Source: Trinickia terrae (GTDB lineage Bacteria > Pseudomonadota > Gammaproteobacteria > Burkholderiales > Burkholderiaceae). Taken from it: a stretch of 64,000 nt of DNA. The stretch lies in assembly GCF_005144415.1 (NCBI RefSeq), contig NZ_SWJE01000003.1:62001-126000 (forward strand), written 5' to 3'. The position numbers and the translations under genes were made by a program. The notes beneath the pieces were generated by a model. It ran no database searches, had not been told where the DNA came from, and saw only the letters and a program-made list of their open reading frames with translations. Position 1 is the stretch's first letter, and each line of letters starts with the position of its first letter. Shown here piece after piece: positions 48,046 to 56,986 of this stretch.

Positions 48046-48059
48046 CGCGGCGCAAGTCC

Positions 48060-48092
48060 CGGCAAGAGGCGCAGAGGCGCCTCTTGCCGTTT
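48060..48092 (+). terminator. Terminator hairpin after dsbC
   Basis: Perfect 13-bp stem CGGCAAGAGGCGC (48060-48072) / GCGCCTCTTGCCG (48077-48089), loop AGAG, followed by TTT. Confidence 0.8.
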
Positions 48093-48131
48093 CTGCGGCC
48101 TCTTTTTTCACCTCCAACCCCATCCCCGCCG

Positions 48132-49946
48132 ATGAAGCCGATCCGCTACACCATCGTCCCGAAGCACCCCGCCGCGCACCTCTTCGAAGTGACGCTGACG
48201 CTCGCCGATCCTGATCCGGCCGGGCAGCGCTTCATGCTGCCGGTCTGGATTCCCGGCAGCTACATGGTGCGCGAGTTCGCGCGCAACATCGTCACGCTGC
48301 GGGCGTTCAACGAGGCGGGCCGCAAGGTGCGCATCGAGAAGACCGACAAGCACACGTGGCAGGCGGCGCCGGTCAAGGGCGGCGGCGCGCTGACGCTGCG
48401 CTATGAGGTGTATGCGTGGGATCTGTCGGTGCGGGCCGCGCATCTCGACGACACCACGGGGTTCTTCAACGGCACGAGCGTCTTTCTCGCGGCGCTGGGG
48501 CATGAAGCGGCGCCGTGCATCGTCGAGATTCAGAGGCCGGCAGGGTCGGCGTACCGCAACTGGCGCGTCGCGACGGCGCTGCCCGAGACGCGCGGCACGA
48601 AGCGCTACGGCTTCGGCGAATACCGCGCCGAGAATTACGACGAGCTGATCGACCATCCCGTGACGCTCGGCGAATTCGCGCTCGCGACGTTCAAGGCGCA
48701 CGGCGTGCCGCACGATGTCGTGATCGCCGGGCGCGTCGTGGCGCTCGACATGGACCGGCTCGCGGCCGACCTGAAGCGCATCTGCGAAGCGCAGATCGCG
48801 CTGTTCGAGCCGAAGACGAAGAAAACCCCCGTCGACCGCTACGTGTTCATGACGCAGGCCGTCAGCGACGGCTACGGCGGGCTCGAGCATCGCGCGTCGA
48901 CGGCGCTCATCTGCAATCGCACGGACTTGCCGGTGCTCGGCCGGCCCGAGACGTCCGAAGGCTACCGGACCTATCTCGGCCTGTGCAGCCACGAGTATTT
49001 CCACACCTGGAACGTGAAGCGGATCAAACCTGCCGCGTTCGCGCCGTACGATCTGACGCGCGAGAACTACACGTCGCTACTGTGGCTTTTCGAAGGCTTC
49101 ACGTCCTATTACGACGACCTGATGCTCGTGCGCAGCGGGCGCATCACGCCGGACCAGTACTTCGAGCTCGTCGGCAAGACGATCGGCGCGGTGCTGCGTG
49201 GCAGCGGACGCCTGAAGCAGAGCGTCGCCGAAAGCTCGTTCGACGCCTGGGTCAAGTACTACCGCCAGGACGAGAACGCGCCGAACGCGATCGTCAGCTA
49301 CTACGCGAAGGGCTCGCTCGTCGCGCTGACGCTCGATCTCGCGATCCGCGCGCAGACGGATCACCGCAAGTCGCTCGATGACGTGATGCGCCTCCTGTGG
49401 CAGCGCTACGGGCGCGATTTCTATCGCGGCAAGGCGCACGGCGTGGGCGAGGACGAAGTCGAGGCGCTGTTCGCCGAGGCGACGGGCGCCGATCTGTCGG
49501 GGCTGTTTGGCGAAGCCGTGCGCGGCACGCGCGATCTGCCGCTCGCCGAGCTGCTCGCGCCGTTCGGCGTGACGCTCGCGGCGGACGCCGGCACCAACGG
49601 CAAGCCGTCGCTGGGCGCGAAGACGCGCGGCGGCGCCGATTGCACGCTGACGGCGGTCCACGACGGCGGCGCCGCGCAGAAGGCGGGCTTGTCGGCGGGC
49701 GACGTGCTCGTCGCCGTCGACGGCCTGCGCGTCACCGGATCGAACCTCGACGCGCTGCTCACGCGCCACCAGCCGGGCGCGATGGTCGAAGTGCACGCGT
49801 TCCGGCGCGACGAGCTGCGCGTCGCGCGGGTGAAGCTCGACGGCCCGGAGGCGTTGCGCTACAAGCTGACGGTGGGCGAGGCGGGCGGCAAGCGCGCCGA
49901 GCCTGCGGCGCAGCGCAAGGGGCGCGAGCGCTGGCTGCGGGGGTGA
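48132..49946 (+). CDS. M61-family metallopeptidase with PDZ domain
   Basis: 604 residues from ATG 48132. N-terminal beta domain (MLPVWIPGSYMVREFARNI), zinc site HEYFH (H287-H291) in SHEYFHTWNVKR, with the downstream Glu in LWLFEGFTSYYDDL, and a C-terminal PDZ domain (LTAVHDGGAAQKAGLSAGDVLVAVDGLRV). Glycyl-aminopeptidase family. No signal peptide, so it is likely cytoplasmic. Translation is chosen at 48132 because the earlier open frame lacks homology. Confidence 0.92.
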   Translation: MKPIRYTIVPKHPAAHLFEVTLTLADPDPAGQRFMLPVWIPGSYMVREFARNIVTLRAFNEAGRKVRIEKTDKHTWQAAPVKGGGALTLRYEVYAWDLSVRAAHLDDTTGFFNGTSVFLAALGHEAAPCIVEIQRPAGSAYRNWRVATALPETRGTKRYGFGEYRAENYDELIDHPVTLGEFALATFKAHGVPHDVVIAGRVVALDMDRLAADLKRICEAQIALFEPKTKKTPVDRYVFMTQAVSDGYGGLEHRASTALICNRTDLPVLGRPETSEGYRTYLGLCSHEYFHTWNVKRIKPAAFAPYDLTRENYTSLLWLFEGFTSYYDDLMLVRSGRITPDQYFELVGKTIGAVLRGSGRLKQSVAESSFDAWVKYYRQDENAPNAIVSYYAKGSLVALTLDLAIRAQTDHRKSLDDVMRLLWQRYGRDFYRGKAHGVGEDEVEALFAEATGADLSGLFGEAVRGTRDLPLAELLAPFGVTLAADAGTNGKPSLGAKTRGGADCTLTAVHDGGAAQKAGLSAGDVLVAVDGLRVTGSNLDALLTRHQPGAMVEVHAFRRDELRVARVKLDGPEALRYKLTVGEAGGKRAEPAAQRKGRERWLRG

Positions 49947-50090
49947 GCGCGCGGGGGAGCGGTGCAGCCGCTCCCCTCGATTGTTCTATTGTTGCAACAA
50001 TCCGTCGCCGTATACCCACTTTTTCGCTTGCCGCTAAAAAATACAATGGCTCCACTCGCGCAACGATGCGCGCCCCCTCTGGAGCCGACC

Positions 50091-50687
50091 ATGACCACGA
50101 TCCTGCAACTGAATTCCTCCGCCCGCTCGCAAGGCGCTCAATCCACGCTGCTCGCCAACGAATTGACGGCAAAGCTGCAACAATCGAACGCCGGCGCGAA
50201 AGTCGTCGTGCGCAACCTGCTCGCCGACGCGCTGCCGCACCTCGACGAAGCCGTCCTCGGCGCATTCTTCACGCCGGCCGACAAGCGCACGGCGGAGCAA
50301 GCCGCGATCGCCGCGAAGAGCGATGCACTGATCGCCGAGCTGCAAGCCGCCGACATCATCGTGATCGGCGCGCCGCTCTACAACTTCGGCATCTCGTCCC
50401 AGCTGAAGACGTATTTCGACTGGATCGCGCGCGTCGGCGTCACGTTCAGCTATACCGAGAACGGTCCTCAAGGCCTGGTGAAGGGCAAGAAAGTGTTCGT
50501 GGTGTCCGCGCGCGGCGGCAAGTACCAAGGCACGCCGAACGACACCCAGACGCCGTACCTGAAGACATTCCTTGGCTTCCTGGGCATGACCGACGTCAGC
50601 TTCATCTATGCCGAAGGCCTGAACATGGGCCCGGACGCCGCCAATGCTGCACTGGCTGGTGCGCGCGAGGCGATCGCGGCGGTTTAA
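50091..50687 (+). CDS. azoR: FMN-dependent NADH:azoreductase
   Basis: 198 residues from ATG 50091 (GGAG upstream). Flavodoxin-like fold: [14 protein letters not shown] binds FMN phosphate, [55 protein letters not shown] is the conserved core of AzoR/AcpD. It reduces azo dyes and quinones with NADH, protecting from thiol stress. Confidence 0.95.
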   Translation: MTTILQLNSSARSQGAQSTLLANELTAKLQQSNAGAKVVVRNLLADALPHLDEAVLGAFFTPADKRTAEQAAIAAKSDALIAELQAADIIVIGAPLYNFGISSQLKTYFDWIARVGVTFSYTENGPQGLVKGKKVFVVSARGGKYQGTPNDTQTPYLKTFLGFLGMTDVSFIYAEGLNMGPDAANAALAGAREAIAAV

Positions 50688-51009
50688 TCCGGCAGTTTCG
50701 CGCCGTATCGCGAAACATCGGAGCGGAGCTCCGCTGCGACATTGCAATCCCCTCCCTCGACGTTTCGAGATCCTTCGCCCCCTCTTCGCAGGGGGCGAAG
50801 TCGTTTACGCGCCGAAAGCGTGCTCCTGTCCCCAAAAGCCGTTCTTTCTTAACGGCGCGACTGCTGCTGTTCCGAGAAGGCGCCATCTTGCGCCTCATAT
50901 CGCCTCGTTTTCTTATGCTAATTCTTTGAGAATTTAGGAATAGTCTCATGGAGTGCGAAGGGGTGCGCCGCAACAATTGATCCCGTGAATTTACCGGGAT
51001 GTGTGCGTC
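50688..51009. other. Upstream region of the fimbrial cluster
   Basis: About 320 bp. It contains a hairpin CTTCGCCCC...GGGGCGAAG near 50773-50800 without a T tract, a likely end of azoR transcription, then an AT-rich stretch with the candidate regulator site TAGGAATAGTCTCA (50935-50948). No gene is seen. Confidence 0.5.
50935..50948. promoter_or_regulatory. BvgA/RcsB-like box upstream of the usher gene
   Basis: TAGGAATAGTCTCA. Its left half is the complement of the BvgA-type heptad ATTCCTA, and the whole matches the RcsAB-type consensus TAAGAATATTCTCA in 12 of 14 positions. Located 62 bp before the usher ATG. Confidence 0.5.
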
Positions 51010-53592
51010 ATGAACCATCGCATTACCCCGCGCAACGGTTCGATGCACGACTACCGGGCGCGGGCGCGCTCTGCTGCGCTGTCGCCCATTGCCCTCGCGA
51101 CCCTTTCGACCTTCTGCCATGTGTCCGCGCACGCAAGCGAGAGCGCTTCGCAAGTCGTCGCCTCCTTGCCGCCCAGGCCGCAAATTCAGGATGCGTCCGC
51201 CACGGAGTTCGACGCCGACGCGCTGCGCGCCCGCGGCATCGACCCGGCGCTTGCGGCGTACTTCAGCCAGGCGCCGCGCTTTACGCCGGGGTCGCAACGT
51301 GTGTCGCTGTTCGTCAACGACGAGCGGCGCGGGAGCGCCACCGCGACATTCGACGACCAAGGCCACCTGTGCTTCGACCGAACGCTGCTTGAGCAAGCGG
51401 GGCTCATCGTTCCCGACGCGCTGAAGCGCGACAAGGCCGAAGGCGGCAAGGAAGGTGAGGGACAGAGCGCGGCTGGCAACGCCGCCGCTTGCTATGACTA
51501 TCGCGAGGCGTTTCCCCAGGCGACCACCGACCTTGATCCGGGCGCGAACGCCGTGCGCCTGATCGTTCCGGCCGAGGCGCTGAACAGCGATGCGAAGCCC
51601 GTCGACAAATACGCGTCGGGCGGCGTGGGCGGCGTCTTCAACTACAACGTGATGTCGATGTCGACCACGGGCAGCGGGGCGAACAGCCGCTACACGCTCG
51701 CCGACAGCGAATTCGGCTTGAACGCCGGCGACTGGATCGTGCGCAGCCGGCACACCTTCACGCTGCAAGACGGCCAGTCGAACATCAGCGACATGTACAC
51801 CTACGCGCAGAAGACGTTCGTGCGCACGGGCGGCATGATGCAGGCCGGGCAGATCAACGTCAGCGGCAGCCTGTTTGCGGTGCCGTCGCTCACGGGTGTG
51901 CAGTATTTCCCCGACTCCGCGTTGATCCCGGCCCCGGCCGGCCCTTCGTTTCAGGGCATAACCAACAGTCCGTCGAGGGTCGAAGTCCACCAGTTGGGCA
52001 TGCTGATTTACTCGACGGTGGTGCCGGCCGGCCCGTTCACGCTGTCGAATTTGCCGCTGACGAGCGCATCCGCCGACGTGCAGATCACGGTGACCGAAAC
52101 GGATGGCGGCGCGGCGCGTACCTATACCGTGCCCGCAGCATCGCTCACTGCGGGGCAGCGGGCGCCGCAGGGCTTGTCGGTGGCGGTCGGCAAGGTGCGC
52201 AATCTCGGCAGCGGCGGCGGCGACCTGCGCGCGCCGCTCGTCGCGACGGCTTCCAAGGGCTGGAACATCGGCACGCGCTATCGCGTCGCCACCGGTGCGC
52301 TGGTGGCGCAGGACTATCAGGCGCTTGCGGGCAGCCTGGACGTTGCCGTTTCCGGCAGCACGTCTGCGAACGTCCAAAGCCTTATGTCGAATTCGCAGGT
52401 CGACCACGCTCGCGGCTTCAACGTCAGCACAAGCGCTAGCACGCAGCTGACCGACACGCTGTCCGCCAGTTTCAGCGCGACCCAGCAGACGCCCGGCTAT
52501 CGTTCGCTTGCCGATACGACCAACCTGTCGATATTGGGTACCCCGTATGCGCGGACTCGCAGCCAGTACACGGCATCCGCCAACTGGTCCCACCCATTGC
52601 TCGGCGGCTTCGCGATGTCGTATTCGTACGCATCGAACTACAACGCCCCGAGTTCGCAATACGCGACGCTCGGCTGGAACCGCATGTTCGGCCGCGTCAC
52701 CGCGTCGTTGAACTTGCAGAAGAGCTTCAACCGGCAGAGCTACTCGAACGGAGCGGCAAGCCTGAATAACGACCTGCAGTTCTACGCTACGCTCAGCATC
52801 CCGCTGGGAAGCGTGAACGTGCAGGGCTACAGCACCAATACCGGTGGACGGACGCGCTTCGGCACGAGCGTGTCGCAGACCGTCAACGACTACTGGAATT
52901 ACAGCGCGCGCGCCGAAACCAATCCCGGGGCCGACGGCCCGAACCTGAGCGGTACCGTGAACGTGCTGCCGCGCTACACGCAGGCTTCGATGTCGTATTC
53001 GCAATCGGGCTGGAGCAATGGCGCGTACACGGGGCAACTGCAAGGCGGGGTCGTGGCGACGCGCGAAGGCGTGACGTTTTCGCCCTATGCGATCGGCGAC
53101 ACATTCGGCGTGGTTTCCGCAGGCGAGCTTTCGGGCGTGCGCATCAGCACGCCGCAGGGCACGGTCTGGACGGATCCGCGCGGGCGCGCTGTGGTTCCGA
53201 TGCTGCCCGCTTACCAGCGTTCGCGCATCGAGGTGCTCACGAAGAGCCTGCCGCGTAACGCCGATTTGAACAACGGCATCGATTTTGTCGATGCCGGCCG
53301 GGGCTCGGTCAACTTCGTCAACTTTGGTGTGGTGAAGACGCGCCGCGTGCTGCTGCGCGTGACGACGCCCGACGGCGTTCCGCTTCCGCCTTCGCTGGCG
53401 GTGCTCGACGACAAGGATCAATACCTCACCACGTCTGTGGGCGACGGCGTCGTCTTCCTCAACAACGACGCCGCGAAGAACCTGCACGTCAAGTTGAGCG
53501 ACGACAAGATCTGCAAGCTGCGTTACGAGCTGCCGGTCAAACCCGACCTCGACCGCCCGTTCGATTCCACGACGGCGGTCTGTGATTTCTGA
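51010..53592 (+). CDS. Fimbrial outer-membrane usher (PapC/FimD family)
   Basis: 860 residues from ATG 51010 (a GTG at 51001 is possible). Signal region ending near SAHASE, N-terminal chaperone-binding domain (SLFVNDERRGSATATFDDQGHLCFD), 24-strand barrel with plug (VEVHQLGMLIYSTVVPAGPFTLSNL), and C-terminal domains ending ...TTAVCDF with a Cys pair (KICKL, AVCDF) typical of ushers. It exports and assembles fimbrial subunits. First gene of the cluster; the next gene starts 16 bp downstream. Confidence 0.92.
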   Translation: MNHRITPRNGSMHDYRARARSAALSPIALATLSTFCHVSAHASESASQVVASLPPRPQIQDASATEFDADALRARGIDPALAAYFSQAPRFTPGSQRVSLFVNDERRGSATATFDDQGHLCFDRTLLEQAGLIVPDALKRDKAEGGKEGEGQSAAGNAAACYDYREAFPQATTDLDPGANAVRLIVPAEALNSDAKPVDKYASGGVGGVFNYNVMSMSTTGSGANSRYTLADSEFGLNAGDWIVRSRHTFTLQDGQSNISDMYTYAQKTFVRTGGMMQAGQINVSGSLFAVPSLTGVQYFPDSALIPAPAGPSFQGITNSPSRVEVHQLGMLIYSTVVPAGPFTLSNLPLTSASADVQITVTETDGGAARTYTVPAASLTAGQRAPQGLSVAVGKVRNLGSGGGDLRAPLVATASKGWNIGTRYRVATGALVAQDYQALAGSLDVAVSGSTSANVQSLMSNSQVDHARGFNVSTSASTQLTDTLSASFSATQQTPGYRSLADTTNLSILGTPYARTRSQYTASANWSHPLLGGFAMSYSYASNYNAPSSQYATLGWNRMFGRVTASLNLQKSFNRQSYSNGAASLNNDLQFYATLSIPLGSVNVQGYSTNTGGRTRFGTSVSQTVNDYWNYSARAETNPGADGPNLSGTVNVLPRYTQASMSYSQSGWSNGAYTGQLQGGVVATREGVTFSPYAIGDTFGVVSAGELSGVRISTPQGTVWTDPRGRAVVPMLPAYQRSRIEVLTKSLPRNADLNNGIDFVDAGRGSVNFVNFGVVKTRRVLLRVTTPDGVPLPPSLAVLDDKDQYLTTSVGDGVVFLNNDAAKNLHVKLSDDKICKLRYELPVKPDLDRPFDSTTAVCDF

Positions 53593-53607
53593 TTGATGGA
53601 GGCAAAT

Positions 53608-54183
53608 ATGCCGAGTATGAATCGCGCTTTGTTCGTTCGCTTCGCGTTGCCGTTTGCTCTGCCGGTGCTCGCCGGCTTGGGGGCGCCTGAGGCCCTTGCG
53701 GCGCCGGGTTGCACCCTGACGTCTTTCGATTCTGTCGTCGATTTCGGAGCGATGCGTCCGACTTCCACCGGCGGCGCGACGGAGTTCAGGCCCAGCCCCA
53801 TGCGTCGGACGTTATCGGCGACCTGTCCCGATGCGGCGCAAATGAGTGTGGGTTTCCAAGGGCAGGTGAAAGACGCGAGCCAATTGAAATTCGGGGACAA
53901 GGGCGCGTATACGGTGCGTGTAACGAGCGCGCGACTCGATGGGGAGACGGTGCAATTGGCGCGCTTGCAGTCGGCCGGCGCGCCGCCGACTGCCGCTCCC
54001 TCCGGCGATCTCACATTGCAGCCGTCCGACCTTTTTGCGCCGGTCAGCGGTCAGCAATTGCTGAGCGGCAAGCATCTGGATATCACGTTGGAAATTGCTC
54101 CGGTCATCCCCATGGACGCCGTGCGCATCAATCAGGAAGTCGCGCTTGACGCGATCATGAAACTGCAGCTGATCACGCCGTAA
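53608..54183 (+). CDS. Fimbrial subunit-like protein (minor pilin or tip component)
   Basis: 191 residues from ATG 53608 with GGAGG upstream. Signal peptide ending near APEALAAPG, a Cys early in the mature part (GCTLTSFDSVVDFGAMRP), a second Cys (SATCPDAAQ), and a beta-strand-rich body ending VALDAIMKLQLITP. The pattern suits a chaperone-usher subunit of the DUF1120/spore-coat-U type. It directly follows the usher, so it is probably co-expressed; tip placement is inference. Confidence 0.75.
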   Translation: MPSMNRALFVRFALPFALPVLAGLGAPEALAAPGCTLTSFDSVVDFGAMRPTSTGGATEFRPSPMRRTLSATCPDAAQMSVGFQGQVKDASQLKFGDKGAYTVRVTSARLDGETVQLARLQSAGAPPTAAPSGDLTLQPSDLFAPVSGQQLLSGKHLDITLEIAPVIPMDAVRINQEVALDAIMKLQLITP

Positions 54184-54270
54184 TTCCTAAAAAGCCATCA
54201 ATTAACCTAATCAATTTAGGAAAGATCTTATTCAATCTTAGGCTGGGAATTTAGATAATAGATTCATCGG
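54183..54270. promoter_or_regulatory. AT-rich regulatory region with paired TTCCTA/TAGGAA sites
   Basis: ATTCCTA at 54183-54189 and TAGGAAA at 54217-54223 are exact, oppositely oriented copies of the BvgA-type heptad (W)TTC(C/T)TA. A related segment (AATTTAGATAATAGATTCAT) at 54248-54267 resembles the site before the usher. Upstream of the chaperone gene. Confidence 0.45.
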
Positions 54271-54386
54271 CGCACAGAGTACGAATTACGGCGCGTCGTT
54301 TTCGGGACTGCGCACAGGGTCGCTTTGCTTAAGGCCAGCAAGTGCACCGAAATCTCCATCATTCACCTCTTCGTCTGAAATTCATC

Positions 54387-55148
54387 ATGAAACCCATGCA
54401 CAAAAAAATGGCCGCAGCCGCGACCGTCATCTTCCTGAGCGCGTCTGCTCAACTGACGCATGCCGCGGGCATGCTGCCGGAATCAACTGCAGTCCTGATC
54501 GATGAAGACAACGGCGAGGCATCGATGAACCTCAGGAACACCGATCCGGTTCCCGCGCTGCTTTATTCGACCATTCAAGCCGTGCCGGAAGACAAGAACC
54601 CGCCTCTGGTTCTCACGCCGCCGGTTGCACGCGTCGAACCCGATAAGACGCAGCTTGTGCGCTTCATGTTGACGAACACCGAGCCGTTGAAGGTCGAGCG
54701 GTACGCGCGCGTCACCTTCGACGGCATTCCGGAAAAGAAGGACGACGGCAAAGCCAAGGTCACGCTGACGGTGCGCCAAAGCCTGCCGATCGTCATTCAT
54801 CCGAAGTCGCTTGCCGTGGACAACGAGCCGTGGAAGCGCCTGAAGTGGTACCGCGACGGTGACAAGCTGGCCGTCGTCAACGACAGCCCTTACGTCGTGC
54901 GGATGGAGCAAAAGCTTGTGTTGCAGCCCGGTAATGTGTCAGCGGGGTTGGCCAAGACTTATCTCGTACCGGGCGAGCGCGCGCAGGTCGAACTGACGAA
55001 GACGGATGCCAAGGAAGCCGTGTCTCTTGATGCGCTGAAGAGCGCCGTAATTACGCCATTTACCGCGTACGGCTATGCCGCGGAATCCTATACGGTGTCC
55101 ATCGGTTCTGAACCGCAGGCGGCCTCGTCTGAAGCGGCTGGGAAATAA
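54387..55148 (+). CDS. Periplasmic pilus-assembly chaperone (PapD family)
   Basis: 253 residues from ATG 54387 (MKPMHKKMAAAATVIFLS), signal peptide ending near THAA. Two Ig-like domains: N-terminal with STAVLIDEDNGEASMNLRNTDPVPALLYSTIQ, the conserved VARVEPDKTQLVRFML and RQSLPIVIHPKS, then the C-terminal domain. It caps subunits by donor-strand complementation and delivers them to the usher. Placement after the usher is less common than before it. Confidence 0.9.
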   Translation: MKPMHKKMAAAATVIFLSASAQLTHAAGMLPESTAVLIDEDNGEASMNLRNTDPVPALLYSTIQAVPEDKNPPLVLTPPVARVEPDKTQLVRFMLTNTEPLKVERYARVTFDGIPEKKDDGKAKVTLTVRQSLPIVIHPKSLAVDNEPWKRLKWYRDGDKLAVVNDSPYVVRMEQKLVLQPGNVSAGLAKTYLVPGERAQVELTKTDAKEAVSLDALKSAVITPFTAYGYAAESYTVSIGSEPQAASSEAAGK

Positions 55149-55194
55149 CTTTTTGGTGTTGATCTCGGAGCAATCCAGTAAAAATAAAAAAATT

Positions 55195-55208
55195 TAAGAG
55201 TATTCCTA
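55195..55208. promoter_or_regulatory. RcsB/BvgA-like box upstream of the first DUF1120 subunit gene
   Basis: TAAGAGTATTCCTA matches TAAGAATATTCCTA (RcsAB box) in 13 of 14 positions and includes the exact heptad ATTCCTA. It lies in an A/T-rich stretch 167 bp before the ATG at 55375. Confidence 0.55.
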
Positions 55209-55374
55209 ATAATATATGCGATTTGGGTGATTAGAATTTACTTGCCCAATCGACTCGGGGCTGGAAATCGAGCCGAAGCGTAAATCGTTGCGCGAGTGCC
55301 AAGTGTTATCGGTAAATCGGCAACGCCTGTGCTCTTGGGTAACACGATCGAATCACATTTTTTGTGGGAAGAAT

Positions 55375-56070
55375 ATGAAACAAACTAAGTTGGTCAAGGC
55401 TCTCGCTGCCGCGACCCTCGGCGGAGCACTGCTCGTGGCAGGCGCTTCTGCTTTCGCGGCCGATACCGCCGACCTGTCGGTCAAAGGCACGATCATCCCC
55501 AGCGCTTGTGTGCCCAGCTTTTCGGGTGGTGGCGTGGCCGATTTCGGCACGATCAAGACTGCAGATCTGACGGCCAACGACTACACGAAGATCGGCACGA
55601 AATCGGTAACGCTCACGGTTACCTGCTCGACCAATAAGAATGTCGGTTTCAACGTCATGGATAACAGCGCTGCGTCCAGTCTTGGCGCGGACGTTTTGGC
55701 GGCGCTGGGCACCGGGTCGGCCAACAACGTATACGGCTTGGGCTCGACAACTATCAACGGCAACGCGGTCAAGCTTGGCTCCTACGTGTTGACTGTTGAC
55801 TCGAAGCCGACGGTTGATGGCGCGTCTTATCTGTTCGGCTGGGTGGTACCGGGCAGCGGCACTACGTATAACACCTCTACTGCGAGGTTTATCGATGGCA
55901 CTGGGAAGATTGGATACGCTGCAACCCAAGCCGATAGCTATGGTGTCGCCGGAAAGGTATTCGTTTTCCCGATTACCGTGACCGCGGCAATCAACAAGGG
56001 CAGTGCGCTGCCGTTGACTGGGGACGTGAGCCTGAACGGCCAGGCGACCTTCAACGTCAACTATTGGTAA
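55375..56070 (+). CDS. DUF1120-like fimbrial subunit 1
   Basis: 231 residues from ATG 55375. Signal peptide ending at ASAFAADT, then a beta-sandwich-like mature protein beginning DLSVKGTIIPSACVPSFSGGGVADFG with Cys at mature start and a second Cys (LTVTCSTNKNVGF), and a C-terminal strand VFVFPITVTAAINKG...GQATFNVNYW. The last strand suits donor-strand exchange. Likely the structural subunit of the fimbria. It is paralogous to the next gene. Confidence 0.82.
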   Translation: MKQTKLVKALAAATLGGALLVAGASAFAADTADLSVKGTIIPSACVPSFSGGGVADFGTIKTADLTANDYTKIGTKSVTLTVTCSTNKNVGFNVMDNSAASSLGADVLAALGTGSANNVYGLGSTTINGNAVKLGSYVLTVDSKPTVDGASYLFGWVVPGSGTTYNTSTARFIDGTGKIGYAATQADSYGVAGKVFVFPITVTAAINKGSALPLTGDVSLNGQATFNVNYW

Positions 56071-56120
56071 TCGGCCGTAGAGCGTAGCTCGAGCTATTGA
56101 CTAGTTTTTCAGAGGAATCT

Positions 56121-56834
56121 ATGAAGCAAATGATGATCGCCAAAGCCGCCGCGTTGACCCTTGTGGGCGCTGCGGCACTGGCCACCGCTCCGGCGTTCGC
56201 CGAGGGCGTCACGACGACGCTGACGGTTACCGGTAAGCTGACTCCCGGCGCTTGCAATGTATCGTTCGATGGCGGCGGTAGCGTCGACTACGGCAATATT
56301 GCCGCTGCCTCGCTGTCGAAGACGGCCTACACGGCATTGACGTCGCAGACCAAGAACCTGAGCGTGGTATGCGGCAGCGCGACCAACGCTTATGTCAGCG
56401 TGACCGACAACCGTGCAGCCAGCGCGATTAAGGATGCGCCGATGCAGACGGCGCTGGGTGCGACCGCGACCCAAGTGTACGGCCTTGGCACGTCCGGCAC
56501 CGGTGATTCGGCTAAGAACATCGGCGCGTACACGATCTCGATGGGCGCGGGCACGACCACCGACACCGCTGGCGCAAGCACGAAGCAAGCGGCCGTGATG
56601 TCGTCGACGGACAAGAGCGCATGGACGATCTCGACGACGCCGGTGTTCACGACGCCTGGTGGCGCGACGTACTACTCGACTGGCGCATCGGCGTCGGGCT
56701 CGAAGCCAGTGGTAGCGAAGACGTTTGTCTTCCCGGTGACGGTGAAGGCGGCGTTGAACAACACGACCGATTTGCCGGTGTCGTCGAACGTGGCGCTGGA
56801 CGGTTCGGCTACGTTCACGGTAGCGTACAACTAA
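56121..56834 (+). CDS. DUF1120-like fimbrial subunit 2
   Basis: 237 residues from ATG 56121 with GAGGA upstream. Signal peptide ending at TAPAFAEG, TVTGKLTPGACNVSFDGGGSVDYG and SVVCGSATNAYVSV with the paired Cys, and the same C-terminal pattern as its neighbour (KTFVFPVTVKAALNNT...GSATFTVAYN). Ser/Thr/Gly/Ala-rich. A tandem duplicate of the preceding subunit 50 bp apart; probably an alternative or second structural subunit. Confidence 0.82.
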   Translation: MKQMMIAKAAALTLVGAAALATAPAFAEGVTTTLTVTGKLTPGACNVSFDGGGSVDYGNIAAASLSKTAYTALTSQTKNLSVVCGSATNAYVSVTDNRAASAIKDAPMQTALGATATQVYGLGTSGTGDSAKNIGAYTISMGAGTTTDTAGASTKQAAVMSSTDKSAWTISTTPVFTTPGGATYYSTGASASGSKPVVAKTFVFPVTVKAALNNTTDLPVSSNVALDGSATFTVAYN

Positions 56835-56919
56835 GCGTGAGGACGCGTAACGGCCGGGCGCTGCGCGTTTTTCTTACGGCTGAATGAAAACGCCGCTTGA
56901 ACCGGGCGATTTCTAAAGG

Positions 56920-56955
56920 AAATGCCTCACACCGTCGTGGTGTGAGGCATTTTTC
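56920..56955. terminator. Bidirectional terminator between fimbrial cluster and ung
   Basis: Perfect 14-bp stem AAATGCCTCACACC (56920-56933) / GGTGTGAGGCATTT (56939-56952), loop GTCGT, with T-rich tail. Confidence 0.92.
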
Positions 56956-56986
56956 AATGGTGGATCCGATACTGCAGGTTTTGCGG

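Noticed and set aside
50602-53487. 961-codon open frame on the minus strand opposite the usher
   Set aside because: It is Arg/His/Ala-rich with no domain and lies antisense to a clear usher gene; a GC-bias shadow.
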